Shown here: positions 31,873 to 42,442 of the stretch, in pieces | Numbering within the stretch: position 1 is the first letter of the stretch | How the letters are laid out: every line of letters begins with the position of its first letter | Origin: Clostridioides sp. ES-S-0054-01 | GTDB lineage: Bacteria; Bacillota; Clostridia; Peptostreptococcales; Peptostreptococcaceae | Length of the DNA stretch: 64,000 nt | Assembly: GCA_021561035.1 (NCBI GenBank) | Contig: CP067346.1 | Span: 3,255,001 to 3,319,000 of the forward strand | Direction: 5' to 3' | Notes under the pieces: generated by a model | Told to the model about the DNA's origin: nothing | Databases searched by the model: none | What the model saw: only the letters and a program-made list of their open reading frames with translations | Made by a program: the position numbers and the translations under genes

Positions 31873-32722
31873 CTGATTTTACCTCCAGTCTTTGAGTCAC
31901 CCTATTTATGTGCAACATTAAATAGGTTTCTTCACTTATAGATATATCAACATTAAATTGTGATTTTATATATTTTCTTATTTTTTGAACACTTCCAAAT
32001 GACTTCGGATAAAGTTTACTTACTTGTTTATATAAATCTATTGAACCATCTTCATCTGTTGAAGCTTCATCTGACATAATTCTTTGTATAAAGTACTGTA
32101 GATGAGTTGTAAATCTCATATAGTTTGTTGAAGTTTCATCTAACTCTACATTAAAATGATATTTTATTATCGAAACTATGTCTCCTAAAGTCCTTAATTC
32201 CACAACTGTGTCATCATGAGATTCTTTATTTACTTCCATATTTACAAAATGAAGTGCTATTGATACTGCTTCATCATCAGGAAGATTAATTCCCTTACTA
32301 TCACCAATTAATTTTAGTGCATGCATGCCAATTTCAAAGTGCTTTGGATAAAACCTTTTAACATTCCATACTAAGGGGCTTTTTATAAACTGATTCTTTT
32401 CACATCTTTTTAGCAAAAATTCTAAATGGTCTAGTAAGGTTAAACTTAGATAATCACTTGACTTTATATTTAAAACTTTTTCACCATATTCAATTATTTC
32501 ATTAATAAGAACTATGTTGTTAGAATCTGAGTTTTGTAGTAGATAGCTAAAGTGTTCTAGCATATCGTATGAATCTAGTATATAAGTTCTCTCTATTTCA
32601 CTTTCACTTATTACTTGTCCCACTCTTTTTTTAAAGCCAATGCCCTTAACAAATATAATAATTTCGTTTTTACCTTTTTTTACTAAAGCTACATTATTAT
32701 TTAAAATCTGAATTATTTTCAT
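31862..32722 (-). CDS. bglG: BglG/LicT-family RNA-binding antiterminator
   Basis: 286 residues. The N-terminal CAT RNA-binding domain (about 1-58: IIQILNNNVALVKKGKNEI, GIGFKKRVGQVI) is followed by PRD1 (about 65-170, with LSLTLLDHLEF and EIGMHALKLI) and PRD2 (about 172-280, with NYMRFTTHLQYFIQR and YLMLHINRVTQRL). Conserved histidines receive phosphate from EII or HPr. It binds the RAT sequence found in its own leader to prevent termination. First gene of the operon. Confidence 0.95.
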   Translation of the reverse strand: MKIIQILNNNVALVKKGKNEIIIFVKGIGFKKRVGQVISESEIERTYILDSYDMLEHFSYLLQNSDSNNIVLINEIIEYGEKVLNIKSSDYLSLTLLDHLEFLLKRCEKNQFIKSPLVWNVKRFYPKHFEIGMHALKLIGDSKGINLPDDEAVSIALHFVNMEVNKESHDDTVVELRTLGDIVSIIKYHFNVELDETSTNYMRFTTHLQYFIQRIMSDEASTDEDGSIDLYKQVSKLYPKSFGSVQKIRKYIKSQFNVDISISEETYLMLHINRVTQRLEVKSDEV

Positions 32723-32743
32723 ATCTTCCTCCTTTCAATAAAA

Positions 32744-32798
32744 AGAACTCAAGTATATATGCATAGAGTATTCCTCTATACATATATACTTGAGTTCT
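32744..32798 (-). terminator. Leader terminator of the second bgl operon
   Basis: A 17-bp stem GAACTCAAGTATATATG / CATATATACTTGAGTTC with an inner TATAGAG/CTCTATG stem, then TTTTTATT. It lies just before bglG and overlaps the RAT by six bases, the standard antitermination layout. Confidence 0.92.
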
Positions 32799-32821
32799 GC
32801 CTGCTAATCAGTAACATACTC
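32792..32821 (-). promoter_or_regulatory. RAT (ribonucleic antiterminator) for BglG/LicT
   Basis: Minus-strand GTTACTGATTAGCAGGC, flanked by GAGTAT and AGAACTC, fits the LicT/SacY-type RAT (GTTACTG...GGCAGGCAAAAC pattern). Its 3' end is the 5' arm of the leader terminator, so binding of BglG excludes the terminator. Confidence 0.85.
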
Positions 32822-32881
32822 AAAATTATGACTACGTCGCCATAATTAGAATTCTTTTTCGTTTAATTTTATATTCTATAT

Positions 32882-32916
32882 ATTATACTATCTACGTAAA
32901 TCTGTCAACGATTTCC
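32882..32916 (-). promoter_or_regulatory. Promoter with overlapping cre site, second bgl operon
   Basis: Minus-strand -35 TTGACA (32908-32903) and TATAAT (32887-32882) are 15 bases apart; TAATAT two bases later gives 17. GGAAATCGTTGACA (32916-32903) matches the cre consensus except its first base and covers the -35 box, so CcpA would block RNA polymerase. Confidence 0.65.
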
Positions 32917-33155
32917 TAGATATTTTTTAAACTTGATAAGTATAAGCTTGTCAAACAATCTCCTTATAAGGTTTACATACTAAATTGATACTATTAAATG
33001 CTATATTATAGTCACTCTATAAATCCTTCGCCTCTCTTGTTTTAAAATTATATCTAGAATTCCTAATCATAGAAAAAATTAGTATTATTTTCAATGCAAA
33101 TTTTACTTTTTTCATAGAAAATCATATCTACAATTATTAATTTGTTAAAAAAGAG

Positions 33156-33191
33156 AATAGATAGATTTATTTTTGCAAAAATCTACCTATT
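33156..33191 (-). terminator. Terminator after the flavin reductase gene
   Basis: AATAGGTAGATTT / AAATCTATCTATT stem (G-U pair allowed) followed by CTCTTTTTT on the minus strand, 45 bases past the stop. Confidence 0.8.
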
Positions 33192-33236
33192 ACTCACTAT
33201 TCAAACTTTATTCTTATTTTATAAACTTCACATATA

Positions 33237-35192
33237 TTATATATCAAGTGCTGCATGATATCCTTGGTATACTGCAGTTGTTATAGTAGATGGACGTACA
33301 CAATCACCTATTTGTGCCACATATGGAGCACAATCTGTTAACTCATCTACTGTATTTCGATTAGCCCTTTGACCAAGCGCACATATAACATGTGTTCCTG
33401 AAACTAAAATTTCATTACCATTTTTATCAGCACAAAGAACACCCTCCTCTGACACTTTTAATCCTTTAAACTCTGTATGTACTTCAACACCTTGTTTTTC
33501 TATTTCACTTAAAAGTATTGGACGATGTCTTATATTTGCATCTGGAGCAAGTTCACCTCTCATTTCTACTAAATGAACTTTCTTACCTTCTTTAGCTAAA
33601 TGTATTGCTGTTTCACATCCAGCAAGACCTCCACCAAGTACTACTATTTCTTTTGCATCTTCTACCTTATTTTTTTCTAGATAATAATTGTTTACAACTA
33701 CTACATTATCACCATCAAGCCCTGAAATTGGTGGAACTAGTGGAGATGAACCTACTGCTATTATTAAGGCATCCACTTTTTCTTTTTCTACATACTCTTT
33801 AGTAACTTCTGTATTTAAGCGTATTTCTACACCTTCATCTTTTGCTAATTTACTAAGAGTATTTCCAAGTTCATACATTTCATATTTAAAAGGTATAGCT
33901 TTTTCCCCTTTTAATATTCCACCTAATGCATCTGATTTTTCGCAAAGTATTACTTTATGACCACGTTGTGCTGCTGTTATTGCTGCTTTTAATCCCCCTG
34001 GACCTCCACCTGCTACTAAAACTTTTTTAGGTTTTAATACTGGAGTTATTTCCATACCTTCTATTTCACGACCTATAAGTGGATTTACTGTGCATCTTCT
34101 AGTGGAAGTTGCAGCTCTTTCAGCCATACAAGTGAAACATCTTAAACACTTAACTATATCTTCATCTCTATTTGTCATTACCTTTCTTGGAAGTTCATGG
34201 TCTGCCAATAATGCTCTTGCCATTTCAACTACATCAGCTTTTCCACTTGCTATTATCTCTTCCATTTGAGCTGGGTCATTTAATCCACCAAGAGTTGCAA
34301 CTGGTACATTTACATGTTTTTTGATTTCTGCTGCAAGATAAACATTACATCCATGAGGTACAAACATAGATGGATGTGTTATTCCAAATCCTCTTTGATA
34401 TGTTCCTGCTGAAACATGAAGTAAGTCAATTCTTGACTCTAATAGCTTAGATATTTCAACACCCTCAGCTAAATCATATCCACCTTCAAATAATTCAGAA
34501 CCACTTAATCTAAACTCTATTGGGAATCCTGGACCTACAGCTTTACGAACACTATCTAATACTTCTTGTGCAAAGCGTACTCTATTTTCTAAAGTCCCTC
34601 CATATTTATCAGTTCTTTTATTAAAGTATGGTGATAAGAATTGATTGATTAACCATCCATGCCCTCCATGAATCATTATCATTTCAAATCCGGCTCTTTT
34701 AGCAAGACCTGCAACTTCACCATAAGATTTTACTATATCATCTATTAATTCTTGGGTTAATTCCTTTATTTCTAAACCATCAGCCCTTATACTTGGACTT
34801 ACTCCATATTGTGACAAACCTTGCTTCTTGTTTTTATCAACTAAGTAAGTCCCTGCATATTGACCAGAATGTGATAGTTCCACACTTGGTATTGCACCAT
34901 GACGTCTTATAGCATCTGCTGTATATGTAAAACTAGCTAAAGAATCAACTATTTTTAAATCTAAATGATACGCATGTGAACCATCAGTTTCTGGATGAAC
35001 CATACATTCACTTATAGTTACAGCCCCAGCTCCACCCTTTGCTCTTAATTCATAAAATGCTGTTGACTTTGGTCCTATTGTACAATCAGCTGTTATATCT
35101 GTTCCACCCATTGGTGCAGAAAACATTCTATTTCTGAATATTACATTTCCTATTTGAATTGGCTTACATAAATTTGGATATTTTCTTTTCAT
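33237..35192 (-). CDS. NADH:flavin oxidoreductase, Old Yellow Enzyme / dienoyl-CoA reductase type
   Basis: 651 residues from the ATG at 35192, chosen because GGAGGGA lies inside the longer reading. The N-terminal half is an OYE-type FMN barrel (FSAPMGG, HGGHGWLINQFLSPYFNKRTD, ELSHSGQY). A cysteine cluster CLRCFTC followed 11 residues later by RRC binds an iron-sulfur centre. The C-terminal half has two dinucleotide folds (LVAGGGPGGLKAA, VVLGGGLAGCETA). Relatives reduce enoate double bonds (2,4-dienoyl-CoA, bile-acid, cinnamate-type reductases). The CxxCxxC spacing is tighter than the common CxxCxxxC. Partner genes are an OFA transporter and a PadR regulator, pointing to an aromatic or other unsaturated carboxylic acid. 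Confidence 0.9.
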   Translation of the reverse strand: MKRKYPNLCKPIQIGNVIFRNRMFSAPMGGTDITADCTIGPKSTAFYELRAKGGAGAVTISECMVHPETDGSHAYHLDLKIVDSLASFTYTADAIRRHGAIPSVELSHSGQYAGTYLVDKNKKQGLSQYGVSPSIRADGLEIKELTQELIDDIVKSYGEVAGLAKRAGFEMIMIHGGHGWLINQFLSPYFNKRTDKYGGTLENRVRFAQEVLDSVRKAVGPGFPIEFRLSGSELFEGGYDLAEGVEISKLLESRIDLLHVSAGTYQRGFGITHPSMFVPHGCNVYLAAEIKKHVNVPVATLGGLNDPAQMEEIIASGKADVVEMARALLADHELPRKVMTNRDEDIVKCLRCFTCMAERAATSTRRCTVNPLIGREIEGMEITPVLKPKKVLVAGGGPGGLKAAITAAQRGHKVILCEKSDALGGILKGEKAIPFKYEMYELGNTLSKLAKDEGVEIRLNTEVTKEYVEKEKVDALIIAVGSSPLVPPISGLDGDNVVVVNNYYLEKNKVEDAKEIVVLGGGLAGCETAIHLAKEGKKVHLVEMRGELAPDANIRHRPILLSEIEKQGVEVHTEFKGLKVSEEGVLCADKNGNEILVSGTHVICALGQRANRNTVDELTDCAPYVAQIGDCVRPSTITTAVYQGYHAALDI

Positions 35193-35211
35193 AATACTAT
35201 TTCCCTCCATA

Positions 35212-36468
35212 TTAACTTATTTTTTTACTTTGATATTTGGATATTTCTTTATTATTTACAAATCTATAAACAAATGTTAATCCTAAGCCTATTATTGCCA
35301 TAACAATTCCTATTGTGAAGGCTCTTGTATAATTACCATCTACTGCATAAACATTTTTCATTACTGTAGGTCCAATATACCCTGCAAATGCAAATCCTAT
35401 AAACATGATTCCATAATTAACACTATTATTTTTAGGACCAAACTGGTCTACTGTAAAACCTGGGAATACACCCATAAATGACCCAAAACATACTCCTATA
35501 ATAGAAATTCCTATGTAAAACTTCACTATATCTCCTTGTACTGAAGTTGATAAACACAATAAACCTACAATTGAAATTATAAATGCCACTGATAAAGTAT
35601 TTATTCTACCTATCTTATCTGATATATAACCTGCTACAATACGACCTGCTGTATTGAATAAAGCTAAAACAGAAACTGCAATTGCAGCTGTCGCTGATGT
35701 CATTCCTATCATATTTTGTGCTAAAGCAGATGCCATTGATGTACACATCAATCCGTAAAATGCTCCACATGTTAATAAAATAATCATCACATAGAATATA
35801 GATGAAGAAAGCATCTCTTTCCAATCTTTATTTTTTAATTGTTTGCCTTTCATAACTGGTGGTGTCCATCCTTCTGGTACAAAATCATTTGGACATTTTT
35901 CAATAAAAAATGATGCTCCACATACAATTATAAGAAATACAATTCCTATTGATTTAAATGCTGTTGTAATACCAAAGCTAGTAGTTATACTATTTGCTAT
36001 TGGTGGTATAATTACAGAACTAAATCCATAAGCAGCAGTTGTTACTCCCCCTACTAAGCCACGTTTATCTGGGAAAAATTTAACAGAGTTACTTATTGTA
36101 CATCCATATACCATACCAACCCCAAGCCCTAGTATGATTCCATATGTTAATATTAACATTGGCAAGCTTTTTGAAAATCCAGATAAAATCATTCCAATAC
36201 CAAATATAAGACCGCCTACAAAAATAACTTTCTTGGGACCAAATTTATCATTTATTCTTCCTCCAGTAATCATAGTTATAGGTCCAACAGAATTAGTAAC
36301 TGTGAATACTATTGCTAAAGTTCCTGCAGTAAATACTGTTCCATTAATTCCACTTAAGTATTCTGCCATAGGTGTAGCAAATACACTCCATGCATAAATT
36401 GACCCAATGCACAAATTGATAAAACAACTTGCGATTAATATAATCCATCTTTTTTTAGTATAGTTCAT
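35212..36468 (-). CDS. Major facilitator transporter, OFA (oxalate/formate antiporter) family
   Basis: 418 residues with about twelve membrane spans. The N-terminus (ASCFINLCIGSIYAWSVFATPMAEYL) and the GRINDKFGPKKVIFVGG loop after span 2 are characteristic of OFA-family carriers for carboxylates. It lies 19 bases upstream of the flavin-reductase gene and probably imports its substrate or exchanges it for product. A GGAGGGGAGAAAGTA site fixes the start. Confidence 0.9.
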   Translation of the reverse strand: MNYTKKRWIILIASCFINLCIGSIYAWSVFATPMAEYLSGINGTVFTAGTLAIVFTVTNSVGPITMITGGRINDKFGPKKVIFVGGLIFGIGMILSGFSKSLPMLILTYGIILGLGVGMVYGCTISNSVKFFPDKRGLVGGVTTAAYGFSSVIIPPIANSITTSFGITTAFKSIGIVFLIIVCGASFFIEKCPNDFVPEGWTPPVMKGKQLKNKDWKEMLSSSIFYVMIILLTCGAFYGLMCTSMASALAQNMIGMTSATAAIAVSVLALFNTAGRIVAGYISDKIGRINTLSVAFIISIVGLLCLSTSVQGDIVKFYIGISIIGVCFGSFMGVFPGFTVDQFGPKNNSVNYGIMFIGFAFAGYIGPTVMKNVYAVDGNYTRAFTIGIVMAIIGLGLTFVYRFVNNKEISKYQSKKIS

Positions 36469-36542
36469 TACTTTCTCCCCTCCAAATAATTCAATCTATT
36501 CATTTTATTTATGTTAATATTATCATAATAATATTTTCATGT

Positions 36543-36578
36543 AAATACAAACATGTAACTATTTACATGTTTGTATTT
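36543..36578. promoter_or_regulatory. Perfect 16-bp palindrome, probable PadR operator
   Basis: AAATACAAACATGTAA (36543-36558), 4-base centre, then its exact inverse (36563-36578). An extra CATGTA half at 36539-36544 lies next to it. Known PadR operators contain ACATGT-type halves. The site lies between the divergent OFA transporter and padR-like genes; padR's TATAAT is at 36615-36620. Confidence 0.75.
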
Positions 36579-36658
36579 AGTTTTTTATTTAACCTATTTT
36601 TTTATAAATAATGATATAATAGACTTATTGATAGATAATAAAACTAAAGAGGTGAAAT

Positions 36659-37207
36659 ATGGGAACCCTTAAATATGCAATATTGGGACTATTAAATAGA
36701 AAGCCTATGACAGGATACGATTTAAGTAAAGAGTTTAATTTTCAATTAAATGAATTTTGGAGTGCAAAACATAGCCAAATTTATCCAGAGTTAAAAAAAT
36801 TAACTAATGAAGATTTAATAGTTCATGAAGTTGAAATTAGTGGTGATGTGTTAGAAAAAAAAGTTTACTACATAACCGAAAAAGGAAAAGATGAGTTTTT
36901 AACTTGGTTATCTAAAGACATGCCAATGGAACCTACTCCTAAAAATAAATTTAGATTGAGAGTATATTTTTATAATAATTTAGATTTAGAAAGTAGGATT
37001 GCTTTACTTAAAAATCAACGTATTCAGCACAGTAAACGACTTGAATTCCTAATAAGTCAAAAAGATGCTTATACTGAAATTCCCGCTTTTTATGATGATT
37101 ATTTTGGTGATTATCTTGTATTAGATGGAGCTATTATAAGAGAAGAAGGTCAAATTAAATGGCTAAATAACTGTATAGATATTTGTTTAAAGCAAAGCAA
37201 AAAATAA
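36659..37207 (+). CDS. PadR-family transcriptional regulator
   Basis: 182 residues. The N-terminal winged helix (YAILGLLNRKPMTGYDLSKEF, about 5-26, then HSQIYPELKKLTNEDLI and YYITEKGKDEFLTWL) is typical of PadR, and the C-terminal Vir_act_alpha_C region (about 95-180) forms a coiled dimer. Family members respond to phenolic or other small acids. It is divergent from the transporter-reductase operon across a palindromic operator and ends with its own terminator. Confidence 0.93.
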   Translation: MGTLKYAILGLLNRKPMTGYDLSKEFNFQLNEFWSAKHSQIYPELKKLTNEDLIVHEVEISGDVLEKKVYYITEKGKDEFLTWLSKDMPMEPTPKNKFRLRVYFYNNLDLESRIALLKNQRIQHSKRLEFLISQKDAYTEIPAFYDDYFGDYLVLDGAIIREEGQIKWLNNCIDICLKQSKK

Positions 37208-37255
37208 ATATTTTTTTAAAATCTATAAAATATTTAAAGCTATGCAACATTAAGT

Positions 37256-37291
37256 AGATGATTTCTGTTTTTAATAGAAATCATCTTTTTT
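37256..37291 (+). terminator. Terminator after the padR-like gene
   Basis: AGATGATTTCT / AGAAATCATCT 11-bp stem followed by TTTTTTATT on the plus strand, 49 bases past the stop. Confidence 0.9.
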
Positions 37292-37429
37292 ATTCCCATG
37301 GATTCCCTTAATTATTGTAATAATATATGTATCTATATAAGTTTTATTATTATATCAATTGCTATATTTATAATTACACTTTCTATTAAGTATTAACCCC
37401 TCCATTGTCTCCTTGATTATATACAAAAA

Positions 37430-37470
37430 TACCCTATAGGATGATTTTTAGGTATCTACTCTATAGGGTA
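37430..37470 (-). terminator. Terminator after the third bgl operon
   Basis: Perfect 10-bp stem TACCCTATAG / CTATAGGGTA with TTTTTG on the minus strand, 37 bases past the bglA stop. Confidence 0.85.
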
Positions 37471-37506
37471 CATTTTAAATTTAAAGCTATCTTTATAGTT
37501 TTTTAT

Positions 37507-38988
<1,482 letters not shown>

Positions 38989-39013
38989 CTTTTATTAATA
39001 CTTTAATCTCTTA

Positions 39014-40942
39014 CTAAAATATAACTGTAATCAGATTATCTTCTAATTCGACATTTTTACTTTCTGTTTCTACCACATCTAAAAATTGTGATGAATTTGT
39101 AATAACAATTGGAGTTACAACACTATATCCCGATTTCTTTATTATATCAATATCAAAGTTTAATATAGTTTGACCTTTTGTAATTCTATCACCTTGCTTT
39201 ATACATGCCTCAAAACCTCTTCCTTCTAACTGAATAGTATTTAATCCAATATGAATAAGCACTTCAACACCTTCATCTGAAAGAATTCCTATAGCATGTA
39301 GACTGGGGAATAAAGTTGTAACCAATCCATCTACTGGTGCAACTACTTTTCCATCACTAGGTACTATAGCTATACCTTGACCTAGTACACCAGATGCAAA
39401 TGCCGCATCTTCTATATCGCTTAAATTTAATACCTCACCTTTTATAGGGCTTGCTACTACTTCTCTTTCTAATTTAGTAGACTTAACTTCTTTTGTTTCT
39501 TCTTTTACTTTATTTTTTACTTCTTTAGCTTCTCCTACTTGCTCATCTTTATATAAAACCATAGTTAATACAAAAGCTACAATCATTGATATAGCTATAC
39601 CAGAAAGAGCTACTATTAAGTTACCCATTCCTCCATCTGGTTCAATCATTGCTGGAAGTTCGAATATGCCCATTCCTCCAGTTATAAACTTTCTAAGATT
39701 AAAGAATCCATAGAAAGCCCCCCCAATACCACTAGCAATACAACTTATTATAAATGGTTTCTTCAAAGGTAATAATATTCCATAAATTGCTGGCTCGGTA
39801 ACTCCAAATATACCAGATATAAAGTTTGGTATTGCCATCTCTCTTAACTTCTTATCTTTAGTCTTAAAAAATATAGCTAATACAACTGCCGAACTTGCAA
39901 ATGTACAAGCAAAGAATGGCATCATAACATTATCGTATCCTAAAGTCATAACATTATTTATATATACAGGAATGAATCCCCAGTGCATACCAAAAATAAC
40001 AAGAATTTGCCAAGTAAATCCTACTATAACACCTGCTAATAATGGACTAAAATCTCTTATCGAAATTACAACTTGTGAAATAAGTGTAGAACCAAATGTT
40101 GCTATAGGACCTATAACTATAAGTGCAACAGGTAATGTTACTAATAATGTAAGCATTGGTACAAAGAAAAACTTAACTAAATCTGGAATAAACTTGTTAA
40201 ATAATTTTTCACACTTAGATGCAAAGTACACTATAAATATAATTGGTACGACCGTTCCAGTGTAATCCATTGATATCATTGGTAGTCCAAAGAAGTCAAT
40301 GTATACTGGAGATGCAAACATTGTTCCTTTAAATAAAGTGTACATAACATCTGTACCTACTGATATACTGCTACCTTGTATAGCAGGATAACACATTGCA
40401 GCCCCTAGTGCTAATCCCAACATTGGTTTTAGACCAAATTTCTTAGCTGAAGTATATCCTAAAAATAAAGGAAGGAATGTAAACAATGCATCTCCCGCTG
40501 CATTTATTACCATATATCCACCAGATACATCACTATATAGCCCCATTGCTACAAATAAAGCATTAAAACCTTTTAACATACCACAGGCTGCCATTATTCC
40601 TAGTACTGGCTGGAAAATTCCTGATATTATATCGATACATTTATCTAGCATGCTACTTGATTTTTTAGTTTCTGAATTTGCACTTGAGTCATCTAAATCA
40701 ATTATTTCAATTACATCTTTATAGACAGCTTCAACATGATTTCCTATGACTACTTGATACTGTCCTCCACTTTTCATTATGGTAACAATACCTTCCATGT
40801 TTTTTAATATATTATCATTTGCTATACTTTCATCTTTTAATGTAAAACGTAATCTCGTAATACAGTGTACTAATCCACTAATATTTTCTTTTCCACCAAC
40901 ATTTTTTACTATTTCTTGTGCTAATTGTTTGTATTTTCCCAT
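39014..40942 (-). CDS. bglF: Beta-glucoside PTS permease EIIBCA (third copy)
   Basis: 642 residues from the ATG at 40942; the GGAGG site lies inside the four-codon upstream extension. EIIB Cys27 is in VHCITRLRFTL, EIIC about residues 100-465 with FGVTEPAIYG, then a charged Lys/Glu linker (VKNKVKEETKEVKSTK, about 478-500) longer than in the other two copies, then EIIA with EVLIHIGLNTIQL holding the phospho-His. It imports and phosphorylates a beta-glucoside. Confidence 0.95.
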   Translation of the reverse strand: MGKYKQLAQEIVKNVGGKENISGLVHCITRLRFTLKDESIANDNILKNMEGIVTIMKSGGQYQVVIGNHVEAVYKDVIEIIDLDDSSANSETKKSSSMLDKCIDIISGIFQPVLGIMAACGMLKGFNALFVAMGLYSDVSGGYMVINAAGDALFTFLPLFLGYTSAKKFGLKPMLGLALGAAMCYPAIQGSSISVGTDVMYTLFKGTMFASPVYIDFFGLPMISMDYTGTVVPIIFIVYFASKCEKLFNKFIPDLVKFFFVPMLTLLVTLPVALIVIGPIATFGSTLISQVVISIRDFSPLLAGVIVGFTWQILVIFGMHWGFIPVYINNVMTLGYDNVMMPFFACTFASSAVVLAIFFKTKDKKLREMAIPNFISGIFGVTEPAIYGILLPLKKPFIISCIASGIGGAFYGFFNLRKFITGGMGIFELPAMIEPDGGMGNLIVALSGIAISMIVAFVLTMVLYKDEQVGEAKEVKNKVKEETKEVKSTKLEREVVASPIKGEVLNLSDIEDAAFASGVLGQGIAIVPSDGKVVAPVDGLVTTLFPSLHAIGILSDEGVEVLIHIGLNTIQLEGRGFEACIKQGDRITKGQTILNFDIDIIKKSGYSVVTPIVITNSSQFLDVVETESKNVELEDNLITVIF

Positions 40943-41086
40943 TTTTTCCTCCATATTTCTTTAAATTAATTTTTTGAAATTTGAAGGTTTGGCCAACTCA
41001 ATGTTACCATCCAACCATAGGTATAGTTTTTTTAGTATCACTCCTTTCAATAGCTATTACTATATTACTACTAAAAATTATTCAGC

Positions 41087-41950
41087 TTACACATTTGAAT
41101 CTTTAACTACTTTAGCTAAATGTATAGTTAAATATATAAGCTCGTCATATGTTAATATGTAGTTATATTGTTTTTTAATAAAATTTTTAATCTTAGCTAC
41201 ACATTCAAATTCTTTATTATATTTAGATTTAATAATGTTTAATAATTCTTTGTCTGTCTCACCTTCATGTTCACTATCTAAAAGTAATCTCTGTGCAAAA
41301 AATTTAAGATGCATTATAAATCTATAATAAAATACTGATTCCTCATGAAACTCTATCCTAAAATGATATCTAACTATACTAAGTACTTCTTGTATTAACT
41401 TTGTGATATCAGATGCTAAGGTATGACCTTCACTTAACTGAGCGTTTACTATATGAAAGGCTATAAATCCAGCTTCATCTTCTGGTAATTTTACATGTGT
41501 TTTGCTTTCAATAATACCTAGTGCTTTCATCCCAATTTCAAACTCTTCTTTATAAAATCTTTTAATTTCCCAAAGTATTGCATTCTTTACGTTTATTCCT
41601 TCTTTCATTCTTTGAATCGCAGAATATGTATGGTCACTTAATGATATATAAATACTTTCATTTAACTTCTTATTTAGTTTTTTTTGGGCATACTCTATAA
41701 TTTCACTAGATAATTTCATGTGTTCTATAGGAATATTGTTAAGTAATTCTTGTAACTTATTCGATATTTCTTTATTTGATATTCTAAATACTTTATTTAC
41801 TTTAGTTTTATCTATCAAATCTCCTTTTGATTTTTGATAACCAATTCCTTTACCCATGACAATAATTTCTTCATCATTGTCATCTAATGTGATTACAACA
41901 TTATTATTTAATATCTTATTAATTATCATGATTATCCTCCTTTTAAGCAT
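41087..41950 (-). CDS. bglG: BglG/LicT-family RNA-binding antiterminator (second copy)
   Basis: 287 residues: CAT RNA-binding domain (about 8-62; INKILNNNVVITLDDNDEE, GKGIGYQKSKGDLI), PRD1 (about 70-175; YISLSDHTYSAIQR, EIGMKALGIIE) and PRD2 (about 180-285; RFIMHLKFFAQRL, IYLTIHLAKVV). The ATG is taken as given, though MIINKILNNNV seven codons on, after AAGGAGG, is an equally good start. A leader terminator lies directly upstream. A hairpin GGTTGG...CCAAACC resembling a RAT lies in the gap to bglF (about 40986-41020). Confidence 0.92.
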   Translation of the reverse strand: MLKRRIIMIINKILNNNVVITLDDNDEEIIVMGKGIGYQKSKGDLIDKTKVNKVFRISNKEISNKLQELLNNIPIEHMKLSSEIIEYAQKKLNKKLNESIYISLSDHTYSAIQRMKEGINVKNAILWEIKRFYKEEFEIGMKALGIIESKTHVKLPEDEAGFIAFHIVNAQLSEGHTLASDITKLIQEVLSIVRYHFRIEFHEESVFYYRFIMHLKFFAQRLLLDSEHEGETDKELLNIIKSKYNKEFECVAKIKNFIKKQYNYILTYDELIYLTIHLAKVVKDSNV

Positions 41951-41955
41951 AAAAA

Positions 41956-42019
41956 AAGCTTATCCATAATAATGGGCATACTCCTTCCTAGGATACTGCT
42001 ATTATTAATGAATAAGCTT
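41956..42019 (-). terminator. Leader terminator of the third bgl operon
   Basis: AAGCTTATTCATTAATAAT pairs with ATTATTATGGATAAGCTT (one bulge, one G-U), followed by TTTTTTT. It lies just before bglG as in antiterminated operons. A standard RAT core (GTTACTG...GCAGGC) is not visible beside it. Confidence 0.85.
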
Positions 42020-42058
42020 AGCTTGTACTTAAACAATTACTACCTAATTCCAATTAAT

Positions 42059-42087
42059 ATGATAAAACATCAGACATATTTTGTCAA
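42059..42087 (-). promoter_or_regulatory. Promoter of the third bgl operon
   Basis: Minus-strand TTGACA (42087-42082), 17-base spacer, TATCAT (42064-42059). No cre match was seen next to it, unlike the other two bgl operons. Confidence 0.75.
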
Positions 42088-42322
42088 CTTTTTATTTCCA
42101 TATACTGCATCAATCTTTTGTGTTGCTTTTTGTCAGTTATAATAATTATTCTCATTAATATTAATTTAATAGAGTTCATTTTTAATAGTTTTATTATAAT
42201 TTTTAAAATCAACAACATTAAATCCTTTATTTATTAGAAGATTATATGTTGTTATATGTTTTAAATTATATTTTCTTTCTGACCTCTAAACTATTCTCTA
42301 TCTCTTATTTATTTCTGTAATA

Positions 42323-42370
42323 AAAAACGACCTCCTTTAGTAATTTAATCTCTCACAAGAGGTCGTTTTT
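42323..42370 (-). terminator. Terminator of the RiPP cluster's transport genes
   Basis: AAAAACGACCTC / GAGGTCGTTTTT 12-bp stem with TTTTTTATT on the minus strand, about 70 bases past the permease stop. Confidence 0.9.
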
Positions 42371-42442
42371 CGATTTATAAATTCAATTATTAACCTCTTC
42401 ATTTGACTTAAAATCTATACTAGATTTGTATCAATAAAAAAT

